NCBI GenBank assembly: GCA_030148625.1
Contig: JASBTC010000010.1
Coordinates: 1-17,996 of the forward strand
DNA: 17,996 nucleotides
Direction: 5' to 3'
Origin: Sphingobium sp.
GTDB lineage: Bacteria > Pseudomonadota > Alphaproteobacteria > Sphingomonadales > Sphingomonadaceae
Of the stretch, positions 6,325 to 14,749 are shown one piece after another; positions within the stretch are counted from its first letter, which is position 1, and the number at the start of each line of letters is the position of its first letter. A model generated the notes under the pieces. It ran no database searches and had not been told where the DNA came from. It worked only from the letters and a program-made list of their open reading frames with translations. The position numbers and the translations under genes are program-made.

Positions 6325-7830
6325 CTACGCCCCGGCATAACGCTCGCGCAGCACCGTCTTCTGGATCTTGCCCATCGCGTTCTTGGGCAGCGCGTCGACG
6401 AAATGCACCTGGCGCGGCTGCTTGAAGCGGGCGAGCGTGTCGGCGAGTGACGCCTTCAGCGCATTGCCGTCGGCGAAATCGGGATCGCGCGGCACGACCA
6501 CGGCGACCACGGCTTCGCCCAGATCGGGATGGGGAATGCCGATCACCGCGGATTCGCGGACCTGTTCGAGTTCGTCGAGCGCGGTCTCGACCTCGGCGGG
6601 ATAGATGTTGTAGCCGCCCGAGATGATGAGATCCTTGGCGCGGCCGACGATCGAGACATAGCCGCGATCGTCGATGAAGCCGAGGTCGCCCGAGATGAAA
6701 TGGCCGTCGCGGAATTCGGCTTCGGTCTTTTCCGGCATCCGCCAATAGCCCTTGAACACATTGGGGCCGGCGATCTCGATCACGCCGATCTCGCCCTGCG
6801 GCAGGACGCGGCCGGTGTCGGGATCGGCGATGCGGATGTCGACGCCGGGCAGCGGCAGGCCGACCGTGCCCGCGATCCGATCCCCGTCATAGGGATTGGA
6901 GGTGTTCATGTTGGTCTCGGTCATGCCGTAGCGTTCGAGGATCGCATGGCCGGTCCGCTCGCGGAATTCACGGTGGATGTCGGCGGAGAGCGGCGCGGAG
7001 CCCGAGACGAACAACCGCATATGCGCGACCAGCGATCGGTCGAAACGATCTTCGCCGAGCAGGCGGATATAGAAGGTGGGCACGCCCATCATCGTCGTCG
7101 ACAGCGGCAGCGCGGCCAGCACCGCCTCCACGTCGAAGCGCGGCAGGAAGCGCATCGATGCACCCGAGGCGAGCACGACATTGGTGCCGACGAAAAGCCC
7201 ATGGGTATGGAAGATCGGCAGCGCGTGAAGCAGCACGTCGTCGGCGGTGAAGCGCCAGTGATCCTTCAGCGTGAAGGCGTTGGAGGCCAGATTGTCATGG
7301 CTCAGCATTGCGCCCTTCGACCGGCCGGTCGTGCCCGATGTGTAGAGGATCGCGGCCAGATCGTCGTCGCCGCGTGCGATGGTGTCGAATTCGCCGGCGC
7401 TCTCCGCCGCGATCGCGGCAAGCGTGCCGCCGCCGGCCTCGTCGAGCGTCTCGACGCGCGGAACGCCGGCTTTCGCGGCCAGCGCACGGATTGACGCTTC
7501 CTGCGCCGGATCGCAGACGAACAAGGCGGGTTCGGCGTCGCGCATGAAATAATCGAGTTCGCCGGCCGTATAGGCGGTGTTGAGCGGCAGGAACGCGGCG
7601 CCCGCGCGCAGGCAGCCGAGATAGAGCATCAGCATATCGATGCTCTTTTCCGCCTGCACCGCGACGCGGTCGCCGGGCCGGACGCCAAGACCGGCCAGCG
7701 CATTGGCGAAACGGCCGGATCGCGCGTCGACATCGGCATAGGTCACGACCGCGCCATCGGGCAACGTCGCGAAGGGACGTCCGCGACCCTGGGGGAATTG
7801 CGCCGAAAGCCGCGTGTAGAGATTGGTCAT
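6325..7830 (-). CDS. matB: Malonate-CoA ligase (malonyl-CoA synthetase, MatB)
   Basis: A 501-residue adenylate-forming enzyme (ANL superfamily) that makes malonyl-CoA from malonate, ATP and CoA in the cytoplasm. Motifs in order: YTSGTTGRSKG (163-173) for the phosphate loop, HALPIFHTHGLF (202-213), ERYGMTETNMNTSNPYDGDR (299-318), the GDL...GR hinge region (381-397) and LPKNAMGKIQK (481-491) with the adenylation lysine Lys488. The ERYGMTETNMNTS block and overall length match the MatB of Rhodopseudomonas palustris as I recall it, which distinguishes it from generic acyl-CoA ligases. A related short-chain dicarboxylate such as methylmalonate could also be used. ATG 7830 overlaps the malonyl-CoA decarboxylase stop by four bases (ATGA). 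It is the last gene of the right operon, and the pairing with decarboxylase gives a malonate to acetyl-CoA module. Confidence 0.9.
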   Translation of the reverse strand: MTNLYTRLSAQFPQGRGRPFATLPDGAVVTYADVDARSGRFANALAGLGVRPGDRVAVQAEKSIDMLMLYLGCLRAGAAFLPLNTAYTAGELDYFMRDAEPALFVCDPAQEASIRALAAKAGVPRVETLDEAGGGTLAAIAAESAGEFDTIARGDDDLAAILYTSGTTGRSKGAMLSHDNLASNAFTLKDHWRFTADDVLLHALPIFHTHGLFVGTNVVLASGASMRFLPRFDVEAVLAALPLSTTMMGVPTFYIRLLGEDRFDRSLVAHMRLFVSGSAPLSADIHREFRERTGHAILERYGMTETNMNTSNPYDGDRIAGTVGLPLPGVDIRIADPDTGRVLPQGEIGVIEIAGPNVFKGYWRMPEKTEAEFRDGHFISGDLGFIDDRGYVSIVGRAKDLIISGGYNIYPAEVETALDELEQVRESAVIGIPHPDLGEAVVAVVVPRDPDFADGNALKASLADTLARFKQPRQVHFVDALPKNAMGKIQKTVLRERYAGA

Positions 7831-9155
7831 CGTGTCTTCCCTGCCCGCGTGCCAGCGGCGGGCTTCGCCGCGTCCCGCATCATCGTGCGGAACGGATCGC
7901 CCAATATCACGGTGCCGTCATTGGCATAGGCCTCATGATGCGCTTCGATGCTCGGCAGGTCGTAGAGATAATTGACCATCATGCCCGCGCTCTGCCGCAT
8001 GCCGTTCTCGGAAATGTCGCCCATCCAGTTCAGCCGCTCAAGCCGTGCGCCATTGCCGAGATGGAAACGCGCGACTGGATCCACCGGGCGGTCGTCCGCG
8101 GTACGCGCCGCGGTGAAATAGGCAATCGCCTGCGCGGTCAGTTCGGCCTGCGAGGCATCGCCGGCGCGCGCCGCGTCGGCCAATGCCGGCTTGGCCTTGC
8201 CAAGCCAGGCCATGAAAGCCGGAATCGGCGACAGGGTGACGAAATGCTCGAGCCCGGGCAGGTCGCGCTTGAGATCGGTCGCGACCTGCTTGATCAGGAA
8301 ATGGCCGAAGGAGACGCCCTTCAGCCCCGGCTGGCAATTGCTGATCGAATAGAAGACCGCGGTGTCGGCATTGGTGGCGGCCATCGGCTCGCGCACCGGA
8401 TCGAGCACCGCCTGGATGCTGTCGGGCATGCTGCGGGTGAGTGCGACCTCGACGAAGATCAGCGGCTCGTCGGGCATGGCCGGGTGGAAGAATGCGAAGC
8501 AGCGCCGGTCGGGTGGGTCGAGGCGGCTGCGCAGATCCGCCCAGTCGCGGATGTCGTGGACCGCTTCGTAGCGGATCACGCGTTCGAGCAGGCTGGCGGG
8601 CGACGACCAGGTGATCGGCCGCATCGCCAGGAAACCGCGATTGAACCAGGATTGGAGCAGGTGGAGCAGATCGGCATCGACCATGTCGAGCGTGCCATCC
8701 GCGCTTTTCATCGCGCGCAGCAGGTCGGCGCGCAGCGCGATCAGCCGGGCGGTGCCGCCGGGCGCGAGGTTGAGGCGGCGGAACAGCTCCTGACGAGGGG
8801 CCTCCACCGCGCGCGCGAGCAGCGGCAGCTCGGCCGGGCCTCCGGATTTATAAGCGGCCCACGCCGCATCGAGCGCGGCCGGATCGGGGCCGAACCCCTC
8901 GGCAAGCCGGTGGAAGAAGGCGAGGCGCTCGTCGGCGGCGGATTCGGCGTAAAGATCGAGCAGGTCGGCCGCGATCATCGCGCCGGAGGCTTCGCCGCGA
9001 CCCGACAACAGGCTGCGTGCCAATCCTTCCATCCGCTCGATCCGCGAGCCCGCCTGATCGGTGCGGCGGTCGAACACGAAGGATGCGTAGCGGCGCAGCA
9101 GCTCGCGGCCCTGGCGCGATACGCCGTCGATCAGCCGCGGCAGTGCCGCGCGCAT
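7827..9155 (-). CDS. Malonyl-CoA decarboxylase
   Basis: A 442-residue protein with the helical N-terminal domain (about 1-150) and GNAT-like C-terminal catalytic domain of malonyl-CoA decarboxylases, which convert malonyl-CoA to acetyl-CoA and CO2. Recognisable blocks are FAFFHPAMPDEPLIFVEVAL (220-239), the run YSISNCQPGLKG then VSFGHFLIKQV (269-291), TLSPIPAF (307-314) and FHLGNGARLERLNWMGD (364-380). His365 lies in the FHxxNGA block that carries the catalytic histidine of the family, and Ser282 is a good candidate for the partner serine. The frame is open to 9563, but that part is antisense-like shadow of the thioesterase. ATG 9155 shares one base with the thioesterase stop (TGATG) and gives near-normal length. 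It works with MatB next door and with any malonyl-CoA made by the upstream BKACE. Confidence 0.92.
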   Translation of the reverse strand: MRAALPRLIDGVSRQGRELLRRYASFVFDRRTDQAGSRIERMEGLARSLLSGRGEASGAMIAADLLDLYAESAADERLAFFHRLAEGFGPDPAALDAAWAAYKSGGPAELPLLARAVEAPRQELFRRLNLAPGGTARLIALRADLLRAMKSADGTLDMVDADLLHLLQSWFNRGFLAMRPITWSSPASLLERVIRYEAVHDIRDWADLRSRLDPPDRRCFAFFHPAMPDEPLIFVEVALTRSMPDSIQAVLDPVREPMAATNADTAVFYSISNCQPGLKGVSFGHFLIKQVATDLKRDLPGLEHFVTLSPIPAFMAWLGKAKPALADAARAGDASQAELTAQAIAYFTAARTADDRPVDPVARFHLGNGARLERLNWMGDISENGMRQSAGMMVNYLYDLPSIEAHHEAYANDGTVILGDPFRTMMRDAAKPAAGTRAGKTR

Positions 9156-9586
9156 CACGCCGTGATGCCGAACAGCTCCGCTGCGCGGGCGACGAAATCG
9201 GCGGGCAGGGGCCGGGAGCGGCGCGCCTCGAGATCGAAGCAGACCGTGCGCGCGGTCAAGGTCGCGCACAGGCGATCGTCGATGCGCGTGAACATCCGGT
9301 ATTCGCTGGCGATCGAGGTGCGGCCGAGATGGGTCAGCCGGCCGTCGATGCGCACCAGCGCGCCGGCCGCGAGTTCGGAGTGATATTCGATCTCGTGGCG
9401 GACATCGGCCCAGCCCTGATTGGCGGCGGCGCCGGCCGCAGGATCGTAACCCAGCGACGCGTACAGGTGATAGGATGCATCGTCGAACATGCCGAGATAG
9501 TGGCGCGTCGTCAGATGGCCCATCGCGTCGCACAGCCAGGGATGGACGACGGTGAAGCCGCAATCGATGGCCGGGAAATCAGTCAT
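9155..9586 (-). CDS. Hotdog-fold acyl-CoA thioesterase (4HBT type)
   Basis: A 143-residue single hotdog domain. The segment VHPWLCDAMGHLTTRHYLGMFDDA (about 14-37) follows the 4-hydroxybenzoyl-CoA thioesterase pattern D-x-x-G-H-x(5)-Y-x(3)-F-x-x-A, with Asp20 in the catalytic position and the two Asn of the common GHVNN form replaced by Thr-Thr. LTHLGRTSIASEYRMF is the usual central strand region. It likely hydrolyses an acyl-CoA formed in the pathway or serves as a CoA-recycling safety valve. ATG 9586 (MTDFPAI) is chosen over ATG 9607 because GGGAG sits about ten bases ahead of it. It overlaps the end of the AhpD-like gene by eight bases and shares one base with the decarboxylase start. Confidence 0.87.
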   Translation of the reverse strand: MTDFPAIDCGFTVVHPWLCDAMGHLTTRHYLGMFDDASYHLYASLGYDPAAGAAANQGWADVRHEIEYHSELAAGALVRIDGRLTHLGRTSIASEYRMFTRIDDRLCATLTARTVCFDLEARRSRPLPADFVARAAELFGITA

Positions 9587-10166
9587 GGCTGCCAATCTCC
9601 CACCCATGCGGCGTCAGATGCGTTTCGGCGAAGCCGCGCGGCGTGGCTTCCAGCGGCATGGCGAGACTGTCATTCCAGCGATTGAAGAAGCCGTAAAGGG
9701 CAATTGCGGCGAGCAGCTCGACGATCTGGCCATCGTCATAATGCGCCGCCAGCTCGGCATAGGCCTGGTCGGTCACGCCCGAGGGCGACTGGCCGGCCAG
9801 CATGGCGAAGCGCAAAGCGGCACGTTCGGCATCGCTAAAGAGGGGGCTGCGCTCGAAATCCCAGACTGCCGCGATCCGTTCGCTGCCGCCGCCGCTGCTC
9901 GCCGCGTTGCTCGCAGTATGCGCCGCGCAATAGCGGCAGCCCGCCGACATGCTGGCGAGATAGCCCGCGAGGTATTTGAGATCGAGCGGCACCGCGCCGG
10001 GCACCATCACGGCGTTCCACAGGCCGAGCGTCGCGTTCAATATCTCGGGGCGATGGCCCAATGTGGCGACGCTGCCGGGAAGCTCGGCGAAATGCTCCAG
10101 GAACGGCGCGGCATCGACGCCCTTTGCCAGCAATGCTTCGGGCGTCAGAAGAGCCATGCGTCCCAT
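9579..10166 (-). CDS. Carboxymuconolactone decarboxylase/AhpD-like protein
   Basis: A 195-residue all-helical protein of the AhpD-like superfamily. AGCRYCAAHT (76-84) provides Cys77, Cys80 and His83, the CxxC...H redox or proton-relay motif of this fold, and VELLAAIALYGFFNRWNDSLA (about 149-169) is the matching C-terminal helix with the conserved N-R/N-x-x. The family includes true decarboxylases of ring lactones and peroxidase-like alkylhydroperoxidase reductants. The CxxC favours the AhpD-like redox branch, but the function in this pathway is unknown. ATG 10166 is preferred because GGAAGG lies seven bases upstream; ATG 10157 is the alternative. It begins three bases after the SDR stop and is overlapped at its end by the thioesterase gene. 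Confidence 0.85.
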   Translation of the reverse strand: MGRMALLTPEALLAKGVDAAPFLEHFAELPGSVATLGHRPEILNATLGLWNAVMVPGAVPLDLKYLAGYLASMSAGCRYCAAHTASNAASSGGGSERIAAVWDFERSPLFSDAERAALRFAMLAGQSPSGVTDQAYAELAAHYDDGQIVELLAAIALYGFFNRWNDSLAMPLEATPRGFAETHLTPHGWEIGSHD

Positions 10167-10169
10167 CGA

Positions 10170-10922
10170 TCAGCCTTCCCATTCCGAATTGCCGTCGACA
10201 CCGATGATCTGCGCCGTGATATGACGTGCCGTGTCCGATGCGAGGAACCACGCCATCTCGCCGATCTCGGACGGCTGGATCTTGGTGCGCAGCGAGATAT
10301 AGCCGAGCGCTTCCGCCTCGACCTCGGCGACGGGCAGGTTCCGGTGTTCGGCCGCGCGTGCCATCAGGCCGCGCATCCGCTCCGTATCCATGAAGCCGGG
10401 GCGGATCGCGTTGACGCGGATTCCAGCCGGTCCGAATTCGCGCGCCGCATTCTTCGTCAGCCCCTCAAGCGCCCATTTCGACGCGATATAGGCGGATCGG
10501 CCGGGCAGGCCGGTGACGGTGGACGCGGTCGAGATGTTGACGATCGTACCGCTGCCGGCGGCGCGCATCGCGGGCACGACGGCACGCATCATGTGGAAGG
10601 CGCCATGGACGTTGACCGCGAAGCAGCGCGCCCAATCCTCGGGATCATTGTCCTCCAGCGCGCCGATCGGTCCGGCGACGCCGGCATTGTTGACCAGCAC
10701 CGAAACCGGGCCGACCCGATCGATCATCGCGGCGACCGCGACAGGGTCGGCGACATCGGTCAGGCTGGTGACGATGCCGGGCCGGCTCTCGCCCAGCCGA
10801 TCGAGCGCGCCCTGATCGACGTCGCAGACGATCACGCGGTCGCCGCGTTCGTGGAAGATCTCGGCGATGGCGAGCCCGATGCCGGATCCGCCGGCGGTGA
10901 CAAGGACGGATCTGTTGCTCAT
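10170..10922 (-). CDS. Short-chain dehydrogenase/reductase
   Basis: A 250-residue SDR. The cofactor loop is TAGGSGIG (9-16), a known TA variant of TGxxxGIG. Asp34 after the second strand suggests NAD(H), NNAG is at 78-81 and YIASK gives Tyr145 and Lys149. The residue 13 before the tyrosine, normally the catalytic Ser, is Thr132 in NISTAS, with Ser131 adjacent. The C-terminal ITAQIIGVDGNSEWEG matches the SDR end ...G..i.vDGG with the second Gly changed to Asn. The ATG overlaps the hyuB stop by four bases (ATGA), and the AhpD-like gene follows after three bases. It presumably oxidises a hydroxy intermediate to a keto compound that BKACE or HyuAB then uses; this is inferred from context. Confidence 0.92.
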   Translation of the reverse strand: MSNRSVLVTAGGSGIGLAIAEIFHERGDRVIVCDVDQGALDRLGESRPGIVTSLTDVADPVAVAAMIDRVGPVSVLVNNAGVAGPIGALEDNDPEDWARCFAVNVHGAFHMMRAVVPAMRAAGSGTIVNISTASTVTGLPGRSAYIASKWALEGLTKNAAREFGPAGIRVNAIRPGFMDTERMRGLMARAAEHRNLPVAEVEAEALGYISLRTKIQPSEIGEMAWFLASDTARHITAQIIGVDGNSEWEG

Positions 10923-12682
10923 GCTGTTCTGCTCCGTTCGGCGTCCGTCGCGGTCGCGTCGAGCGCGCCGTTGCCGGAGATCACCACTCCATAGATTTCA
11001 CGTGCGCGGTCGGTGCTGATCAGCCCGCCCGCAACGTCGTCCGCCACGCGCTGCGCCGGGCGTTTGCGCGGATCGCCATAGCCGCCGCCGCCGCAGGAGA
11101 TCGCGACGATGCGCTCGCCATCCGCGATATGCACCTGCGCACAGGCCGGAAGTTCGCTGTGGCTGCCGTCGCGCTGGATCAGATATTGATCCGCACCGCC
11201 GCCCGGCTGTCCGCCGCGCACGCCGGTGGGCACATTGACATGGCCGTCGGAGAGATAGCCGATATCCATGCCACCGCCGACCGGCCCGAACTCGACGATG
11301 GTCGATGGTGCGCCATTCTGCGTGCCGGCACCTTCGGTGTCGGTCAAAAAGCCGCGGCGATGCACGATGATCGGTTGCGACAATTCGGCGAGTTCGACGC
11401 CGTCGATGCAGCACAGCCCGGCATTGCCGACATGGCCGATCGTCCACCAGGCGTCGCTGGCATGGCTGGCGGCGCCACCGCTCATCGCCAGGAAGATCTG
11501 GTTGACGAAGGGGCGGCCGGTGCGCGGATCGATGCCGGACACGACACCCGCGGAGGGCGCGATCACCGATCCGACCTCGGCCATGCCGATGCCCTCGCCC
11601 AATGTCGCCAGCGCGGTCTGCACGCTGTTCGCGGCGCGATCGGCGATGTTCGTTGTCGCGGCGGAGCAGGAAAAGGGATGGGTCGGAATGCCGGCGATGC
11701 AGCCCACCCGCAGCTTCACGTCGATCCGGCGGAACGATCCGGCATTTTTGGGCACGTCATGATCGATGCTGTTGAAGACGCCGATCATCGCGGCGGTGCG
11801 TGCGCAGGCCTCCGACAGGTTCATGCCGCAGGGCAGGCAGTCCGGATTGTCGGTCAGGTCGACCGCGATACGGCCGTCGGCGGGGTCGACGTCGACCTTC
11901 GCTGTGATCTTCAGCCCTTCGGCGGGCAGGCCGGGAAAGGGGTCGTGCGTGCTCGATCCGATGACGCGGCCGGCGGGCAGCCGCCCGATCGCATCCGCCA
12001 TCCGCGCTTCGGAATAGTCGAACCATTGACGGGCAAAGGCCTCCAGCCGGTCCCAGCCGGCCTCGCGCGCCAGTTCGGTCAGCGCCTTTTCGCCGATGCG
12101 GGCCGCGCCGACGGTGGAGAGATAGTCGCCGCGCCATTGATGCGGCACGCGGATGCGCAGCTCGCACATGCGGATGATGTCGTCGATATCCTCGCCGTCG
12201 CGCTGGACCTGGACGGCGGGGAAGAGCAGCGCGCCCTCGTGATAGACGTCGCGCGCCTCGGCCATGTAGGTGGTCGGCTGGCTGTTGCCGATATCGGCCT
12301 GGTGCGCCTTGGCGAGTACGGTGAAGCGATGCTCGCCCGCTTCGTCCATCACCGGCACGATCACGCTGAGATCGGCGGGATGCGAGCAGCCATGATAGGG
12401 CGAATTGTGCAGGAATGCGTCGCCTGCGCGCAGCTCCGGGTGGAATTGCTTCATGCTGCGCGCCATCATGTCGGGGCCCGACAGGACATGGATCGGCAGG
12501 CTGTCCGCCGCGGTCAGCAATTCGCCGTCGCGGGTGAGCAGGCAGCAGGAGAAGTCGCGCGCACGGTTGATCACGCCCGACCGCCCGGTGCGGAGCAACG
12601 TGTTCGACATCTTGCGCACGACGCCGTCGAGCCGGCTGCGCAGCACTGCCATTTCGGCGCCGTTCATGGGAGCGTCGGTCAT
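10919..12682 (-). CDS. hyuB: Hydantoinase B/oxoprolinase family subunit (HyuB)
   Basis: A 587-residue protein of the hydantoinase_B family (PF02538), the metal-binding catalytic subunit of ATP-dependent hydantoinases, 5-oxoprolinases, caprolactamases and the acetone/acetophenone carboxylases. Seen directly: the N-terminal NRARDFSCCLLTRDGELL block, HNSPYHGCSHPADLSVIVPV (about 92-111), GPVGGGMDIGYLSDG, and the family-typical end SCGGGGYGDPRKRPAQRVADD...TDRAREIYGVV. It starts two bases after the hyuA stop, so the two are surely co-translated partners. No small third subunit like AcxC of acetone carboxylase is present nearby, which leaves both a hydrolase (cyclic amide opening) and a carboxylase role possible. 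The gene symbol is used at family level only. Confidence 0.9.
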   Translation of the reverse strand: MTDAPMNGAEMAVLRSRLDGVVRKMSNTLLRTGRSGVINRARDFSCCLLTRDGELLTAADSLPIHVLSGPDMMARSMKQFHPELRAGDAFLHNSPYHGCSHPADLSVIVPVMDEAGEHRFTVLAKAHQADIGNSQPTTYMAEARDVYHEGALLFPAVQVQRDGEDIDDIIRMCELRIRVPHQWRGDYLSTVGAARIGEKALTELAREAGWDRLEAFARQWFDYSEARMADAIGRLPAGRVIGSSTHDPFPGLPAEGLKITAKVDVDPADGRIAVDLTDNPDCLPCGMNLSEACARTAAMIGVFNSIDHDVPKNAGSFRRIDVKLRVGCIAGIPTHPFSCSAATTNIADRAANSVQTALATLGEGIGMAEVGSVIAPSAGVVSGIDPRTGRPFVNQIFLAMSGGAASHASDAWWTIGHVGNAGLCCIDGVELAELSQPIIVHRRGFLTDTEGAGTQNGAPSTIVEFGPVGGGMDIGYLSDGHVNVPTGVRGGQPGGGADQYLIQRDGSHSELPACAQVHIADGERIVAISCGGGGYGDPRKRPAQRVADDVAGGLISTDRAREIYGVVISGNGALDATATDAERSRTA

Positions 12683-12684
12683 GA

Positions 12685-14739
12685 TCAGGCCTCGATCAGG
12701 ATGGAGCCGGCAGCCGTCCGGCGGAAACGCGCCGGCGGATCGACGACGATGGTGGTGAAGGCGGATTCGATCAGCGCCGGCCCGGCCTGCACCTCGTCGA
12801 CCGGGATCGTATCCCAGCGCAGCACGGGCGTATCGAGCCAGCCCTGGCCGGCGAAATAGACCGGCCGGGAGCGCGATGGGGCGGCGCCCTGCACATCGTG
12901 CTTCAGCCGGAATTCGGCGTCGGGACGGGATGGGCAGGCGACGCGCGCGCGCAGCCCGATCAGCTCGACCGCCGAATCCTCGTCGCGGATGGTGAAGAGC
13001 TGCTCGTGCATCGCATCGAATGCGGTGCGGAAGCGCGCAACGTCCGTTTCGGTCGCGAAGCCGGCATCGTCGATCGGCACGTCGATATCCCAGGCCTGCC
13101 CGTCATAGCGGGCTTCGGCGACATAGCTGATCGTCCCCGTCAGCTGCGCCCGGGCGATGAACGCCTCCGCCTGCTCGCGGACCGCGCCGAAGGCGGTATG
13201 GGCGCGCGCCAGGTCGAAACCGGCGGTCGAGGCATAGGTGGTGGTGGGGAACTCAGCCGCGATGTCGGACATCATCGCGCCCGCCGCGCTCATCGCCGCG
13301 CCGGTTTCGGGGATCAGCAGTTCGCGGCATCCCAGTCGCCGGGCGATGAACACCGAATTGAGCCCGGCGGCACCGCCGCCGCCGATCAGCACGGCCTGGG
13401 CCGGATCGATTCCCTGATTGACCGTCATGTCCTGGATCGCCTGCACCATATTCTCGGTGGCGAGGTCGAGGATGCTCCACGCGGCGTCCTCCGCGCTGAT
13501 GCCCAGCGGATCGGCGACGTCGCGCGCGATCGCTCCCCGCGCCGCATCGCCATCGAGTTGCATCGCGCCGCCGAGGAAATAATCGGGGTCGATATAACCC
13601 AATGTCACGCAGGCATCGGTCACGGTCGGGCGGGTGCCGCCGCGGCCGTAACAGGCGGGGCCGGGCGTCGAGCCCGCGCTGCCCGGACCGACGCGCAGCA
13701 GGCCCGCGGAATCGACCGCGGCGATGCTGCCGCCGCCCGCGCCGACGCTCTTGACGTCGACGGAAGGGTAGCCGGCAAGATGGCCGCGATAGGGTTCGCC
13801 GATCCACAGGTCGCGCGTCATCGGGATGCGCCCGTCGCTGACCAGGCTGATGTCGTAGGTCGTTCCGCCGGTATCGGCGACGATCGCGGTCCGCCAGGTG
13901 CCTTCGCGCTCCGCATAATGGCGGCCGGCGACCGGGGCCATCGAGGGTCCGGAATTGATCACGCGGATCGGCGAAGCCGCGACTTCCTCCGCTTCGACCA
14001 TGCCGCCCGCGCTGGTCAGCACCATCACCTTGCCGGCAAAGCCCGCTTCGGAGAGGCGCGCGGTCAGGCCGCCCAGATAATGTGTCATCAGCGGTTTCAG
14101 CGACGCGTCGATCGCGGCCGAGGACGCCCGGCGGAATTCACGCAGGGTCGGATTGACGGCGTGCGACAGGCTATAGGGGATGCCGGGCAAATGCCGTTCG
14201 ATCAGCGCGCCGATGCGCCGCTCGTGCGCGGGATTGACCGTCGACCAGAGCAGCGCGACCGCAAGCGCCTCCGCGCCGCTCTCACGCACCCGCTCCAGCG
14301 TTTGGATCACGCCCGCCTCGTCGAGCGCGATCATCACGCCGCCATCCGATCCGATGCGCTCGCGCGCCTCGAAGGTGAGCGCGCGCGGCACATAGGGCGC
14401 GGGATAGGGGATGGTATGGTTGAAGGGTTCGGTGCGCCCGCCCTCGCGGAACAGCAGGATGTCGCGATGGCCCTCGGTGACGATCAGCGCTGTGCGCGCG
14501 GTGCCGCCGGTGATGATCGCGTTGATCGCATGGGTGGTGCCGTGGATGAAGCTGTCGCACCGGCCGAGCAGTGCAGTCAGGCTCATGCCCCGCGCGGCCG
14601 CCGCGCCGCTCAGCGCGTCGAGCACGCCCGCGACCGGATCCGACGGCACGGTCGACGCCTTGTGGAGCGTGATCGAGCCGTCGTCATCCTCAACGACGAG
14701 ATCGGTGAAGGTACCGCCAGTATCGGTTGCAAGACGCAT
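12685..14739 (-). CDS. hyuA: Hydantoinase A/oxoprolinase family subunit (HyuA)
   Basis: A 684-residue protein with the hydantoinase A N-terminal domain then the larger HyuA ATPase-like domain (acetate/sugar kinase/Hsp70 fold). DTGGTFTD (6-13) is the characteristic N-terminal nucleotide-binding loop. HGTTHAINAIITGGTARTAL, VADTGGTTYDISLV and VLIGGGGAAGLNSVF are the following family blocks. This subunit binds ATP and phosphorylates a carbonyl (amide, ketone enolate or bicarbonate), and HyuB completes hydrolysis or carboxylation. The frame is open back to 14868, but ATG 14739 (MRLATDTGGTFTD) fits family N-termini. It begins ten bases after the BKACE stop and hyuB follows after two bases. No AcxC-like or extra carboxylase subunit is visible. 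The substrate is unknown. Confidence 0.92.
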   Translation of the reverse strand: MRLATDTGGTFTDLVVEDDDGSITLHKASTVPSDPVAGVLDALSGAAAARGMSLTALLGRCDSFIHGTTHAINAIITGGTARTALIVTEGHRDILLFREGGRTEPFNHTIPYPAPYVPRALTFEARERIGSDGGVMIALDEAGVIQTLERVRESGAEALAVALLWSTVNPAHERRIGALIERHLPGIPYSLSHAVNPTLREFRRASSAAIDASLKPLMTHYLGGLTARLSEAGFAGKVMVLTSAGGMVEAEEVAASPIRVINSGPSMAPVAGRHYAEREGTWRTAIVADTGGTTYDISLVSDGRIPMTRDLWIGEPYRGHLAGYPSVDVKSVGAGGGSIAAVDSAGLLRVGPGSAGSTPGPACYGRGGTRPTVTDACVTLGYIDPDYFLGGAMQLDGDAARGAIARDVADPLGISAEDAAWSILDLATENMVQAIQDMTVNQGIDPAQAVLIGGGGAAGLNSVFIARRLGCRELLIPETGAAMSAAGAMMSDIAAEFPTTTYASTAGFDLARAHTAFGAVREQAEAFIARAQLTGTISYVAEARYDGQAWDIDVPIDDAGFATETDVARFRTAFDAMHEQLFTIRDEDSAVELIGLRARVACPSRPDAEFRLKHDVQGAAPSRSRPVYFAGQGWLDTPVLRWDTIPVDEVQAGPALIESAFTTIVVDPPARFRRTAAGSILIEA

Positions 14740-14749
14740 GATCGGTCCG

